Source of the DNA: CAYFMP01 sp964344215
GTDB taxonomy: Bacteria; Pseudomonadota; Alphaproteobacteria; Rhodospirillales; Casp-alpha2
DNA length: 42,576 nt
Direction: 5' to 3'
Assembly: GCA_964344215.1 (NCBI GenBank)
Contig: CAYFMP010000028.1
Location: 1-42,576, forward strand
Part shown: positions 26,662 to 34,911 of the stretch, piece after piece
Numbering within the stretch: the first letter of the stretch is position 1
Layout: each line of letters starts with the position of its first letter
Made by a program: the position numbers and the translations under genes
The notes under the pieces: generated by a model
Databases searched by the model: none
What the model was told of the DNA's origin: nothing
Seen by the model: only the letters and a program-made list of their open reading frames with translations

Positions 26662-28191
26662 ATGGAAGCGATTATCGATCCTCTGATGGGCGGGCTGCTG
26701 GAGGCCGTTCAGCCCACCAACCTGGCGATGATGGCCATCGGCTGTATCGTCGGCCTGTTCGTCGGGGCGATGCCCGGGCTCGGGTCCGTCAATGGCGTGG
26801 CGATCCTGCTGCCCGTTACCTTCCTGGTGCCGCCGAACGCTGCGATCATCTTTCTCGCATCGATCTATTACGGCGCCATGTACGGGGGATCCATAAGTTC
26901 GATCACGCTCGGCATCCCCGGCGCTTCGACGGCGGTGGCGACGGTGTTCGACGGCCGTCCCCTGGCGATGCAGGGCAAGGCCGACCTGGCCCTGGTGACG
27001 GCGGCGACGGCGTCGTTCATCGGCGGCACGATTTCGATCGTCCTGTTCACCCTGGCGGCCCCGCCGCTGGCCGATTTCGCCTTGGCTTTCGGTCCGACCG
27101 AGGAGTTCGCCCTGATGGTGCTCGCTTTCGCCACCTTCATCGGACTCGGTGGCGACGATATACCGAAGACGATCTTCTCGATCCTGATCGGTTTCGTTCT
27201 CGCTTCGATCGGCCTCGACATCATTTCCGGCAAGCCGCGCCTGATCTTCTTCGACATTTCCGGGTTCTTCCACGGCGTCAACTTCCTGGTGCTGGCCATC
27301 GGTATCTACGGCATCGGCGAAATCCTGTGGACGCTGGAAACGACCGAGGGCGAGGTCATCGTCCAGCGGATCAAGACCAGTCTGAAGACCATCGTCAACG
27401 GCGTGAAGAACTTCAAGAACTTCCCGGGCGTCGTCGTCTTCTCCAGCCTGCTCGGGTATTTCGTCGGCATCCTGCCGGCGGCTGGCGCCACGCCGGGCTC
27501 GCTGATGGCCTACGGCATGACCAAGAGTTTCGCCAAGGATCGGGATTCCTTCGGCAAGGGAAATCCGGCCGGCATCGCGGCGCCGGAATCGGCCAACAAC
27601 GCGGCCTCGACCGGGTCGATGCTGCCGATGCTGACGCTTGGTATTCCGGGATCGCCGACGACGGCGATCCTGCTCGGTGGCATGATCATCTGGGGCCTGC
27701 GCCCCGGTCCGCTGCTGTTCATCGAGCATCAGGACTTCGTCTGGGGCCTGATCGGCTCCATGTATATGGCGAACCTGTTCACGCTGATCGTCAACCTCGC
27801 CTTCATTCCGGTGTTCGCCAAGGTGTTGACGCTGCGGTTCTCGATCCTGGCGCCGATAATCTTCATCCTCTGCGTGGTCGGCGGATACGTTCCGACGACG
27901 TCGATGCACGACGTCTGGCTGATGGTGTTGTTCGGGGTCGTCGGCTATCTGCTCAGGAAACTGAACTATCCGGTCGCGCCGGCCGTCTTGTCGATCGTCC
28001 TAGGCCCTCTGGCCGAACGGGCGTTGCGGCAGTCCCTCGTCGGCTCCCAGGGCGATCCGATGGTGTTCGCGGAGCGCCCGATCACGGTAGTCATCCTGAT
28101 CGTCGCGTTCATGCTGATCTTCATGCCGGTCGCCAGGATCATCAAGGCGCGTTTGGTGGGACGGAAAGAAAGCGAGGCGTCGGCGGAGTGA
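26662..28191 (+). CDS. tctA: TTT transporter large membrane subunit (TctA family)
   Basis: This 509-residue, roughly 12-helix protein carries the TctA signatures. These are GLFVGAMPGLGSVNGVAILL near the N-terminus, GGSISSITLGIPGASTAVAT with FDGRPLAM, the motif GILPAAGATPGSLMAYGMTK, and ESANNAASTGSMLPMLTLGI. It forms the sodium- or proton-driven permease with TctB and is fed by TctC. Helices continue to FMLIFMPVARIIKA at the end. The gene is 86 bases after tctB. The GntR gene follows 149 bases later, with its own promoter and operator between. Confidence 0.95.
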   Translation: MEAIIDPLMGGLLEAVQPTNLAMMAIGCIVGLFVGAMPGLGSVNGVAILLPVTFLVPPNAAIIFLASIYYGAMYGGSISSITLGIPGASTAVATVFDGRPLAMQGKADLALVTAATASFIGGTISIVLFTLAAPPLADFALAFGPTEEFALMVLAFATFIGLGGDDIPKTIFSILIGFVLASIGLDIISGKPRLIFFDISGFFHGVNFLVLAIGIYGIGEILWTLETTEGEVIVQRIKTSLKTIVNGVKNFKNFPGVVVFSSLLGYFVGILPAAGATPGSLMAYGMTKSFAKDRDSFGKGNPAGIAAPESANNAASTGSMLPMLTLGIPGSPTTAILLGGMIIWGLRPGPLLFIEHQDFVWGLIGSMYMANLFTLIVNLAFIPVFAKVLTLRFSILAPIIFILCVVGGYVPTTSMHDVWLMVLFGVVGYLLRKLNYPVAPAVLSIVLGPLAERALRQSLVGSQGDPMVFAERPITVVILIVAFMLIFMPVARIIKARLVGRKESEASAE

Positions 28192-28254
28192 GGCAGGCGG
28201 CGAAGGAAACAACCGACGATGGGCAGAACCGATCTGGAAACCACACAAAGCCTG

Positions 28255-28288
28255 TTGCGATTCCTGGTTCCTGGACTATTGTATACCA
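28255..28288 (+). promoter_or_regulatory. Predicted GntR-gene promoter with operator site 3
   Basis: TTGCGA (28255-28260) and TATTGT (28277-28282), 16 bases apart, overlap the operator-like TTGTATACCA (28279-28288). This differs by one base from site 1. It suggests the regulator controls its own gene and the downstream formyl-CoA genes. Confidence 0.58.
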
Positions 28289-28340
28289 AGAACCACACGC
28301 TGGATCGCTTTTCAGCGCCGATCGAACGGGAACCGGGCGG

Positions 28341-29057
28341 ATGACCATGCCGGCCAAGCGCAAGACCTCACAAGCCAAGCTCAATGTGGCGCCGATCGAC
28401 GCCAATTTCAGTCTCAAGGACAAGATCTACGATTCCTTGAAGAAGGCCATCACCTCGATGAACATCTACGCCGAAGACGCCGAACTTCGCTTGGACGAGC
28501 GCCGCCTGTCGGAGCAGCTCGAGATCAGCCGCACCCCGGTGCGCGAAGCGCTGGCGCGGCTCGAGCAGGAAGGCCTAGTCTACATCGTGCCCCGCCGCGG
28601 CGTCTACATCGTGCGCAAGACCAAGGCCGAAATCCTGGAAATGATCACCGTCTGGGCCAGCTTGGAGAGCATGGCGGCGCGCCTGATCACGTTGAACGCC
28701 AGCGACGAGGAGATCGCCTCGCTGAGGGCCCTGGTCACGACCTTCGGCGACGACGACAACCTGAAGGCCCATATCGACGAATACTCGGAGAACAACATCG
28801 CGTTTCACCAGGCCATCCTGAAAATGAGCCGGTGCGGGTTGTTGACCGAGATTGCCGACAATCTGTTCATTCATATGCGCTCGATCCGGGCGCGCACGAT
28901 CGGCGAAGACGATCGGGCCGACCGTTCGATCATCGATCACATGCACATCATCGAGGCGCTCGAGGCGCGCGATACGGACCTGGCCGAGCGGCTGGTCCGC
29001 GAGCACACGTTGAACCTGGCCGCCCACGTCGAAAAGCACGTGGATTATCTGGATTAA
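28341..29057 (+). CDS. GntR-family transcriptional regulator (FCD class)
   Basis: This 238-residue protein has a GntR winged helix (about 20-95: KDKIYDSLKKAITSM, LDERRLSEQLEISRTPVREA, LEQEGLVYIVPRRGVYI). An all-helical FCD ligand domain follows, with metal/ligand residues in NNIAFHQAILKMSR and DHMHIIEALEARD. FCD regulators usually sense small carboxylates. The ATG at 28341 starts MTMPAKRK; an in-frame ATG at 28347 is also possible. Three palindromes of the GGTATACC type lie at its own promoter, the transporter promoter and the CoA-ligase promoter. It probably represses or activates the whole cluster in response to the imported acid or its CoA ester. Confidence 0.92.
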   Translation: MTMPAKRKTSQAKLNVAPIDANFSLKDKIYDSLKKAITSMNIYAEDAELRLDERRLSEQLEISRTPVREALARLEQEGLVYIVPRRGVYIVRKTKAEILEMITVWASLESMAARLITLNASDEEIASLRALVTTFGDDDNLKAHIDEYSENNIAFHQAILKMSRCGLLTEIADNLFIHMRSIRARTIGEDDRADRSIIDHMHIIEALEARDTDLAERLVREHTLNLAAHVEKHVDYLD

Positions 29058-29106
29058 GACCGCAGCCCCGGTCCCGATCCGCCAACCCCCAAGGGAGGTC
29101 CATCCA

Positions 29107-30831
29107 ATGTCCGGCACAGCGACCGATACGCTGGCAAAGAAAGACCGCTCCGGAGACGTCGTCTCCGGCGGTCACCTTGTCGCCAAGGCCCTGAGAAACG
29201 AGGGCGTCGATACCATCTTCACGCTTTGCGGCGGTCACATCATCGATATCTACGACGGGTGCCTGGATGAAGACATTCGCATCGTCGACGTCCGCCACGA
29301 ACAGACCGCCGCCCACGCCGCCGACGGTTACGCGCGTCAGACCGGCAGGCTCGGTTGCGTGGTGACGACCGCCGGCCCCGGCTGCACCAACGCCGTCACC
29401 GGCGTCGCCACCGCGTTTCGCTCGGAAAGCCCGATCCTGCACATCGGCGGACAAAGCTCGCTGACCCAGCACAAGATGGGATCGCTACAGGACCTGCCGC
29501 ATGTCGAGATGATGACGCCGATCACCAAGTTCGCAGCCGGCGTGATGTCGACCGAACGGGTCGCCGACATGGTGTCGATGGCGGCCCGCGAGTGCTTCGC
29601 CGGCGCCTACGGCCCGAGCTATCTGGAAATCCCGCGCGACATCCTGGATCGCGAGGTGCCGGCCGAGACCGCGGTCCTGCCGAAGGCCGGCAGCTATCGC
29701 GCCTCGGTCGCCTCGATCGGCGATCCGGCCGACATCGACAAGCTGGCCGATATCCTGGTCAAGGCCAAGCAGCCGGCTATGCTGGTCGGCAGCCAGGTTT
29801 ATATGGCGCGCGGCCACCAAGCGGCCATCGACCTCGCCCGCGCCCTCAATATCCCGCTCTACATGAACGGCGCCAGCCGCGGCATCCTGCCGCCGGGCGA
29901 CCCGCACTACTTCAACCGCACCCGGCGCCACGCCTTCAACAACGCCGACGTCATCGTCATCGTCGGCACACCGTTCGATTTCCGCATGGGCTACGGCAAG
30001 CGCATCAGCGAGGCGGCGACCCTGGTCCAGATCGACCAGGACTACCGCACCGTCGGCAAGAACCGCGATATCTCGCTCGGCCTGGCCGGCGACCCGGGCG
30101 CCATCCTGAAAGCCGTGCACGACGCCACGACCGGAGCCAAGAGCAACGGCGCCAAGGGCCGCGAAGACTGGCTCAAGGAACTGCGCGAGGCGGAAACGGC
30201 GGCCACCGACAAGCTGATGCCGCTGTTCCTGTCCGACCAAGATCCCATCCATCCCTATCGGCTGGCCTGGGAGATCAACGAGTTCCTGACCGGGGACACC
30301 ATCTACATCGGCGACGGCGGCGACATCGTCACCATCTCGGCCCAGGCCGTACAGCCGCGCAGCCCCGGCAACTGGATGGACCCGGGCGCGCTCGGCTCCT
30401 TGGGCGTCGGCACCGGCTTCGCCATGGCCGCCGGTCTCGCCCATCCCGACAAGGAGGTGGTGTGCCTGTACGGCGACGGCAGTTTCGGAATGACGGCGTT
30501 CGACATGGAGACGGCCAACCGTTTCGGGGCGCCGTATATCGCCGTCGTCGGCAACAATTCGCACATGAACCAGATCCGTTACGGTCAGATCGCCAAGTAC
30601 GGCGAACAGCGCGGCAACGTCGGCAACAAGCTCGGCGACGTGCCGTTCGGCACCTTTGCCGAGATGCTCGGCGGTTACGGCGAGGAAGTCCGCGACCCCA
30701 ACGAAATCGGGCCGGCGCTGAGGCGCGCCCGCGAAGAAGTCAGGTCGCGCGGCAAGTCGGCGGTGATCAACGTCTGGGTGGACCCGGACGAGTATGCGCC
30801 GGGGACCAAAGCCCAGACCATGTACAAATAG
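29107..30831 (+). CDS. Thiamine-diphosphate-dependent enzyme (oxalyl-CoA decarboxylase / 2-hydroxyacyl-CoA lyase / ALS superfamily)
   Basis: The 574-residue protein has the three-domain ThDP fold. The N-terminal Pyr domain carries the catalytic Glu65 in VRHEQTAAHAADGYA. A central domain covers about 195-340. The PP domain has the ThDP/Mg motif GDG (456-458, YGDGSFGMTAFDMET) ending in GNN. The next gene is an Frc-like formyl-CoA transferase, so it probably makes formyl-CoA. However, the GVVGIP-type sequence of known oxalyl-CoA decarboxylases and HACL1 is replaced by TLCGGHIIDIYDG, and the GDSAFGFSGME sequence by GDGSFGMTAFDME. It therefore belongs to another subgroup. No acetolactate-synthase small subunit is nearby. 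A good ribosome site (AGGGAGGT) precedes the ATG. Confidence 0.85.
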   Translation: MSGTATDTLAKKDRSGDVVSGGHLVAKALRNEGVDTIFTLCGGHIIDIYDGCLDEDIRIVDVRHEQTAAHAADGYARQTGRLGCVVTTAGPGCTNAVTGVATAFRSESPILHIGGQSSLTQHKMGSLQDLPHVEMMTPITKFAAGVMSTERVADMVSMAARECFAGAYGPSYLEIPRDILDREVPAETAVLPKAGSYRASVASIGDPADIDKLADILVKAKQPAMLVGSQVYMARGHQAAIDLARALNIPLYMNGASRGILPPGDPHYFNRTRRHAFNNADVIVIVGTPFDFRMGYGKRISEAATLVQIDQDYRTVGKNRDISLGLAGDPGAILKAVHDATTGAKSNGAKGREDWLKELREAETAATDKLMPLFLSDQDPIHPYRLAWEINEFLTGDTIYIGDGGDIVTISAQAVQPRSPGNWMDPGALGSLGVGTGFAMAAGLAHPDKEVVCLYGDGSFGMTAFDMETANRFGAPYIAVVGNNSHMNQIRYGQIAKYGEQRGNVGNKLGDVPFGTFAEMLGGYGEEVRDPNEIGPALRRAREEVRSRGKSAVINVWVDPDEYAPGTKAQTMYK

Positions 30832-30895
30832 GCAGGCGGCGCGGAGCCCCGCCGCGCCGAACCGCAACGATCGAACTCTTTGTAGGGGGAAACGA

Positions 30896-32143
30896 ATGAG
30901 CAAGGCCTTAGAAGGCGTCCGAATTCTCGATATGACCCACGTTCAGTCGGGTCCGACCTGTACCCAGTTGCTGGCTTGGTTCGGGGCCGACGTCATCAAG
31001 ATCGAGCGGCCCGGCGTCGGCGACGCCACCCGGGGACAGTTGCGCGATATCCCGGACGTCGATTCGCTGTACTTCACCATGCTCAACCACAACAAGCGCA
31101 GCGTTACGCTCAATACCAAGAGCGACGAAGGCAAGGCGATCTTCACCAAGCTCATCGAGCATTGCGACGTCATGGTCGAGAACTTCGCGCCCGGCGCCAT
31201 CGACCGCATGGGATTCCCGTGGGAGAAGATCCAGGAGATCAACCCACGCATGATCTACGCCTCGGTCAAGGGGTTCGGACCCGGCCCGTACTCGGATTGC
31301 AAGGTCTACGAGAACGTCGCCCAATGCGCCGGCGGCTCGGCTTCGACGACCGGAATGCTGGGCGAGGTGCCGATGGTAACCGGCGCCCAGATCGGCGATT
31401 CCGGGACCGGCCTGCACCTGGCGTTCGGCATCGTCACGGCGCTGTTCCACCGCGAGACGACGGGCCGCGGCCAGCGCGTCGAATGCGCCATGCAGGACGG
31501 CGTCCTCAACCTGTGCCGGGTCAAACTGCGCGACCAGCAACGCTTGGGCCACGGCCCGCTGAGGGAGTACTCGCAGTTCGGCGAAGGCACCTCGTTCGGC
31601 GAAGCGACGCCGCGCGCCGGTAACGATTCGGGCGGCGGCCAGCCGGGCCGTATCCTCAAGTGCAAGGGCTGGGAGACGGACCCGGACGCCTATACCTACT
31701 TCATCACCCAGGCCGCCGCATGGGGCAATGTGTGCGACGTCATCGGCAAACCCGAATGGAAGGAAGACCCGGATTACGCGACGCCGGACGCCCGGCTACC
31801 GCACTTGGGCGAGGTGTTCGAGACAATCGAAGCCTGGACCAAGACCAAGACCAAGTTCGAGGTCATGGAAATCTGCAATCCGCTCAACATTCCGGTCGGG
31901 CCTATTCTGTCGATGAAGGAACTGGCCGAAGAGCCCAGCCTGCGCGAGACCGGCACCGTGGTCGAGGTCGATCATCCGGAGCGCGGGCCCTACCTGACGG
32001 TCGGCAACCCGGTCAAGCTCTCCGATTCGCCCTCCGACGTCGAACGCAGCCCGCTGCTGGGCGAGCACACCGACGAGATTCTCGCCGAGATCGGCTTGAG
32101 TGAAGACGAAATCGCCAAGGCCAAGGAAAAAGGCGCGGTCTAA
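30896..32143 (+). CDS. frc: Formyl-CoA:oxalate CoA-transferase (CaiB/BaiF family)
   Basis: Frc moves CoA from formyl-CoA to oxalate, giving oxalyl-CoA and formate. The 415-residue protein matches family-III CoA-transferases closely. LDMTHVQSGPTCTQLLAWFGADVIKIERPG opens the CoA site, and the catalytic Asp168 is in GAQIGDSGTGLHLAF. The mobile glycine loop is SGGGQPG, followed by KCKGWETDPDAY, and LLGEHTDE lies near the C-terminus. These segments resemble Oxalobacter Frc closely, from memory, more than other CaiB proteins. It lies 64 bases after the ThDP enzyme, with a TAGGGGGA ribosome site. Transfer to another 2-hydroxy or 2-oxo acid cannot be excluded. Confidence 0.88.
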   Translation: MSKALEGVRILDMTHVQSGPTCTQLLAWFGADVIKIERPGVGDATRGQLRDIPDVDSLYFTMLNHNKRSVTLNTKSDEGKAIFTKLIEHCDVMVENFAPGAIDRMGFPWEKIQEINPRMIYASVKGFGPGPYSDCKVYENVAQCAGGSASTTGMLGEVPMVTGAQIGDSGTGLHLAFGIVTALFHRETTGRGQRVECAMQDGVLNLCRVKLRDQQRLGHGPLREYSQFGEGTSFGEATPRAGNDSGGGQPGRILKCKGWETDPDAYTYFITQAAAWGNVCDVIGKPEWKEDPDYATPDARLPHLGEVFETIEAWTKTKTKFEVMEICNPLNIPVGPILSMKELAEEPSLRETGTVVEVDHPERGPYLTVGNPVKLSDSPSDVERSPLLGEHTDEILAEIGLSEDEIAKAKEKGAV

Positions 32144-32173
32144 GCCGCCGCAACCCCAAAGGAGGGAACCGAT

Positions 32174-33088
32174 ATGCGGATCATCGTCAACGGCCAACAG
32201 GCGTTCGGCAAGGCCTGCCTGGAAGCCATGCTGGAGCGCGGCGACGACGTCGTCGCCGTCTACTGCGCGCCGGACAAGGAAGGCAAGCCGGTCGATCCGA
32301 TCAAGGAGTTGGCGCTGGAGAAGGGTCTGAAGCTCGTCCAGCCGCCCAACTACAAGGACGCCGACGTGCTCGATGAGATGCGCGCGCTCAACGCCGATCT
32401 TTGCGTCATGGCCTACATGATTATCTTCGTGCCGGAGGAAGCCCGCGACATCCCGACCCACGGGTCGATCTGCTTTCACCCGTCGCTGCTGCCGAAGCAC
32501 CGCGGTCCCAGCTCCATCAACTGGCCGATCATCGGCGGCGCCACCAAGACCGGCCTCACCATCTTCTATCCCGACGACGGACTGGACGAGGGCGACATCC
32601 TGCTCCAGAAGGAAGTCGACGTCGGCCCCGACGACACCCTGGGCAGCGTCTATTTCGACAAGATCTTCCCGTTGGGCGTCGACGCCGTGCTCGAGGCGGT
32701 CGACCTCATCGAGGCCGGCGAGGCGCCGCGCATCAAGCAGGACGACGCCCAAGCGACCTACGAATCGTGGTGCAAGCACGCCGACGCCGAGATCGACTGG
32801 TCGAAGCCGGCGGCCGAGGTCTACAACCTGGTCCGCGGCACCAACCCGCAGCCCGGCGCCTGGACCACGTTCGAGGGCAACGAGCTGAAGATCTTCGATT
32901 GCGCGCCGGCCGACGCCGCGGGCGCGCCCGGCGAGGTGACGGAGGTGACGGACGAGGGATTCACCGTTGCCGCCGGCGGCGGCGGTATCCTGGTCAAGCG
33001 GGTCCGCCCGCACGACGACAAGAAGATTGCGGCCGCCGAGTTCACCGCCAACTCGGGCCTCGCGGCCGGCGTCGTTCTCGGAGGATAA
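32174..33088 (+). CDS. Stand-alone formyltransferase / 10-formyl-THF hydrolase-like protein
   Basis: This 304-residue protein has a formyl_trans_N domain with the catalytic site in HGSICFHPSLLPKHRGPSSI (His102) and the conserved Asp138 in DDGLDEGDILLQKE. A formyl_trans_C domain follows at about 205-300. The sequence resembles the N-terminal hydrolase domain of 10-formyltetrahydrofolate dehydrogenase (ALDH1L1) more than methionyl-tRNA formyltransferase, but it has no aldehyde dehydrogenase part. It sits between frc and fhs. In this setting it may move formyl groups between formyl-CoA or formate and tetrahydrofolate. That activity is inference. A standard AAAGGAGG ribosome site precedes the ATG. 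Confidence 0.87.
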   Translation: MRIIVNGQQAFGKACLEAMLERGDDVVAVYCAPDKEGKPVDPIKELALEKGLKLVQPPNYKDADVLDEMRALNADLCVMAYMIIFVPEEARDIPTHGSICFHPSLLPKHRGPSSINWPIIGGATKTGLTIFYPDDGLDEGDILLQKEVDVGPDDTLGSVYFDKIFPLGVDAVLEAVDLIEAGEAPRIKQDDAQATYESWCKHADAEIDWSKPAAEVYNLVRGTNPQPGAWTTFEGNELKIFDCAPADAAGAPGEVTEVTDEGFTVAAGGGGILVKRVRPHDDKKIAAAEFTANSGLAAGVVLGG

Positions 33089-33198
33089 AACGGCGTAAAA
33101 CACCAAGTCATTCAGACAACATAACTCTAACTTTCCCGGCCCGCCGACGCCCCGGACGGGGGAGGAATGCGAGATCCAGCATCACGGAAGGTAAGACC

Positions 33199-34872
33199 AT
33201 GGCTAAGAGCGATATCGAGATTGCCCGCGAAGCGACCATGAAGCCGATCGCCGACATCGGCGAGCGCTTGAACATACCGGCCGAACACCTGCATCTGTTC
33301 GGCCCCCACAAGGCCAAGGTCTCCGCCGATTTCATCACCTCGCTGGAGGACCGGCCGGACGGCAAGCTGATCCTGGTCACCGCCATCACACCGACGCCGG
33401 CCGGCGAGGGCAAGACCACCACCTCGGTCGGTCTCAACGACGGCCTCAACCGGATCGGCAAGAACGCCGTCGTTTGCCTGCGAGAGCCGTCGTTGGGTCC
33501 GTGTTTCGGCATGAAGGGGGGAGCGGCCGGCGGCGGCCACGCCCAGGTCGTGCCGATGGAGGACATCAACCTGCATTTCACCGGCGATTTCCACGCCATT
33601 GGCGTCGCCCACAATCTCCTGTCCGCGCTGGTCGACAACCATATCTACTGGGGCAACGAGCTCGAGTTCGACGAACGCCGCGTCACCTGGCGCCGCGTCG
33701 TCGACATGAACGACCGGGTGCTGCGCGACATCGTCACTTCGCTCGGCGGTATCGCCAACGGCTTCCCGCGCGAGACCGGGTTCGACATCACGGTGGCTTC
33801 CGAGATCATGGCGATCTTCTGCCTGTCGGAAAATCTCAAGGACCTGGAGGAGCGCATCGGCCGCATCGTCGTCGGCTATACGCGGGCGCGCAAACCGATC
33901 CACGCCGCCGACCTCAACGCGCAGGGGCCGATGACGGTGCTGCTGAAGGAGGCCCTGCAGCCCAACCTGGTGCAGACGCTGGAGAACAACCCGGCCTTCA
34001 TCCACGGCGGCCCGTTCGCCAACATCGCGCACGGCTGCAACTCCGTCATCGCCACCAAGACGGCGCTGAAGATGGCCGATTACGTTGTTACCGAAGCCGG
34101 CTTCGGGGCCGACCTGGGCGCCGAGAAGTTCTTCGACATCAAGTGCCGGATCGCCGGCCTGAGCCCGAGCGCCGCCGTTCTCGTCGCCACCATCCGCGCC
34201 CTGAAGATGCATGGCGGCGTCGACAAGGACGGTCTCGGCGAAGAGAACGTGGAAGCCGTCGCCAAGGGCTGCGAGAACCTGGCCCGGCACATCCGCAACC
34301 TGAAATCCTTCGGGGTGCCGGTGGTTGTCGCCGTCAACCGCTTCACCGCCGACACCGACGCCGAGGTCGCCGAGGTCCGCAGCCAGACGGAAGGCCTCGG
34401 CGTCGAGATCGTCGAGTGCACGCACTGGGCGGACGGCGGCGCCGGCACCGAGAAGCTGGCGCAGACGGTGGTCGACATGGCCGACAAGTGCACCGGCCAG
34501 TACCTGCCGATCTACGACGACGACATGTCGCTGTGGGAGAAGGTCAAGACCATCGCCCAGCGCATTTACGGGGCCGACGACATCATCGCCGACAAGAAGG
34601 TGCGCGACCAGTTCAACCAGTTCGAGGACGCCGGTTACCGGCACGTCCCGGTGTGCATGGCCAAGACCCAGTACAGCTTCTCGACCGATCCCAACCTGAA
34701 GGGCGCGCCGTCGGGCCACGTGGTGCCGATCCGCGAGGTTCGGTTGTCGGCCGGGGCCGGGTTCCTGGTCGTCATCTGCGGCGAGATCATGACCATGCCG
34801 GGCCTGCCCAGGGTGCCGGCCGCCAACAATATCTACCTCAACGACGACGGCGTCATCGAGGGATTGTTCTAG
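33199..34872 (+). CDS. fhs: Formate-tetrahydrofolate ligase
   Basis: Fhs makes 10-formyl-THF from formate, ATP and THF. The 557-residue length is typical. The P-loop TPTPAGEGKTTT is at 64-75. Family segments are REPSLGPCFGMKGGAAGGGHAQV, LHFTGDFHAI, PNLVQTLEN, THWADGGAGTEKLA and MTMPGLPRVPAAN. As the last catalytic gene of the cluster it would capture the formate released by Frc and feed one-carbon metabolism or, in reverse, make ATP. The 110-base gap before it has no clear terminator. Confidence 0.97.
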   Translation: MAKSDIEIAREATMKPIADIGERLNIPAEHLHLFGPHKAKVSADFITSLEDRPDGKLILVTAITPTPAGEGKTTTSVGLNDGLNRIGKNAVVCLREPSLGPCFGMKGGAAGGGHAQVVPMEDINLHFTGDFHAIGVAHNLLSALVDNHIYWGNELEFDERRVTWRRVVDMNDRVLRDIVTSLGGIANGFPRETGFDITVASEIMAIFCLSENLKDLEERIGRIVVGYTRARKPIHAADLNAQGPMTVLLKEALQPNLVQTLENNPAFIHGGPFANIAHGCNSVIATKTALKMADYVVTEAGFGADLGAEKFFDIKCRIAGLSPSAAVLVATIRALKMHGGVDKDGLGEENVEAVAKGCENLARHIRNLKSFGVPVVVAVNRFTADTDAEVAEVRSQTEGLGVEIVECTHWADGGAGTEKLAQTVVDMADKCTGQYLPIYDDDMSLWEKVKTIAQRIYGADDIIADKKVRDQFNQFEDAGYRHVPVCMAKTQYSFSTDPNLKGAPSGHVVPIREVRLSAGAGFLVVICGEIMTMPGLPRVPAANNIYLNDDGVIEGLF

Positions 34873-34911
34873 ATCACGGACGACGCCGGAAACGGACAAT
34901 AGGATGACGGT

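Noticed and set aside
29107..30831. Acetolactate synthase for branched-chain amino acids
   Set aside because: No small regulatory subunit or ilvC nearby; neighbours are formyl-CoA enzymes.
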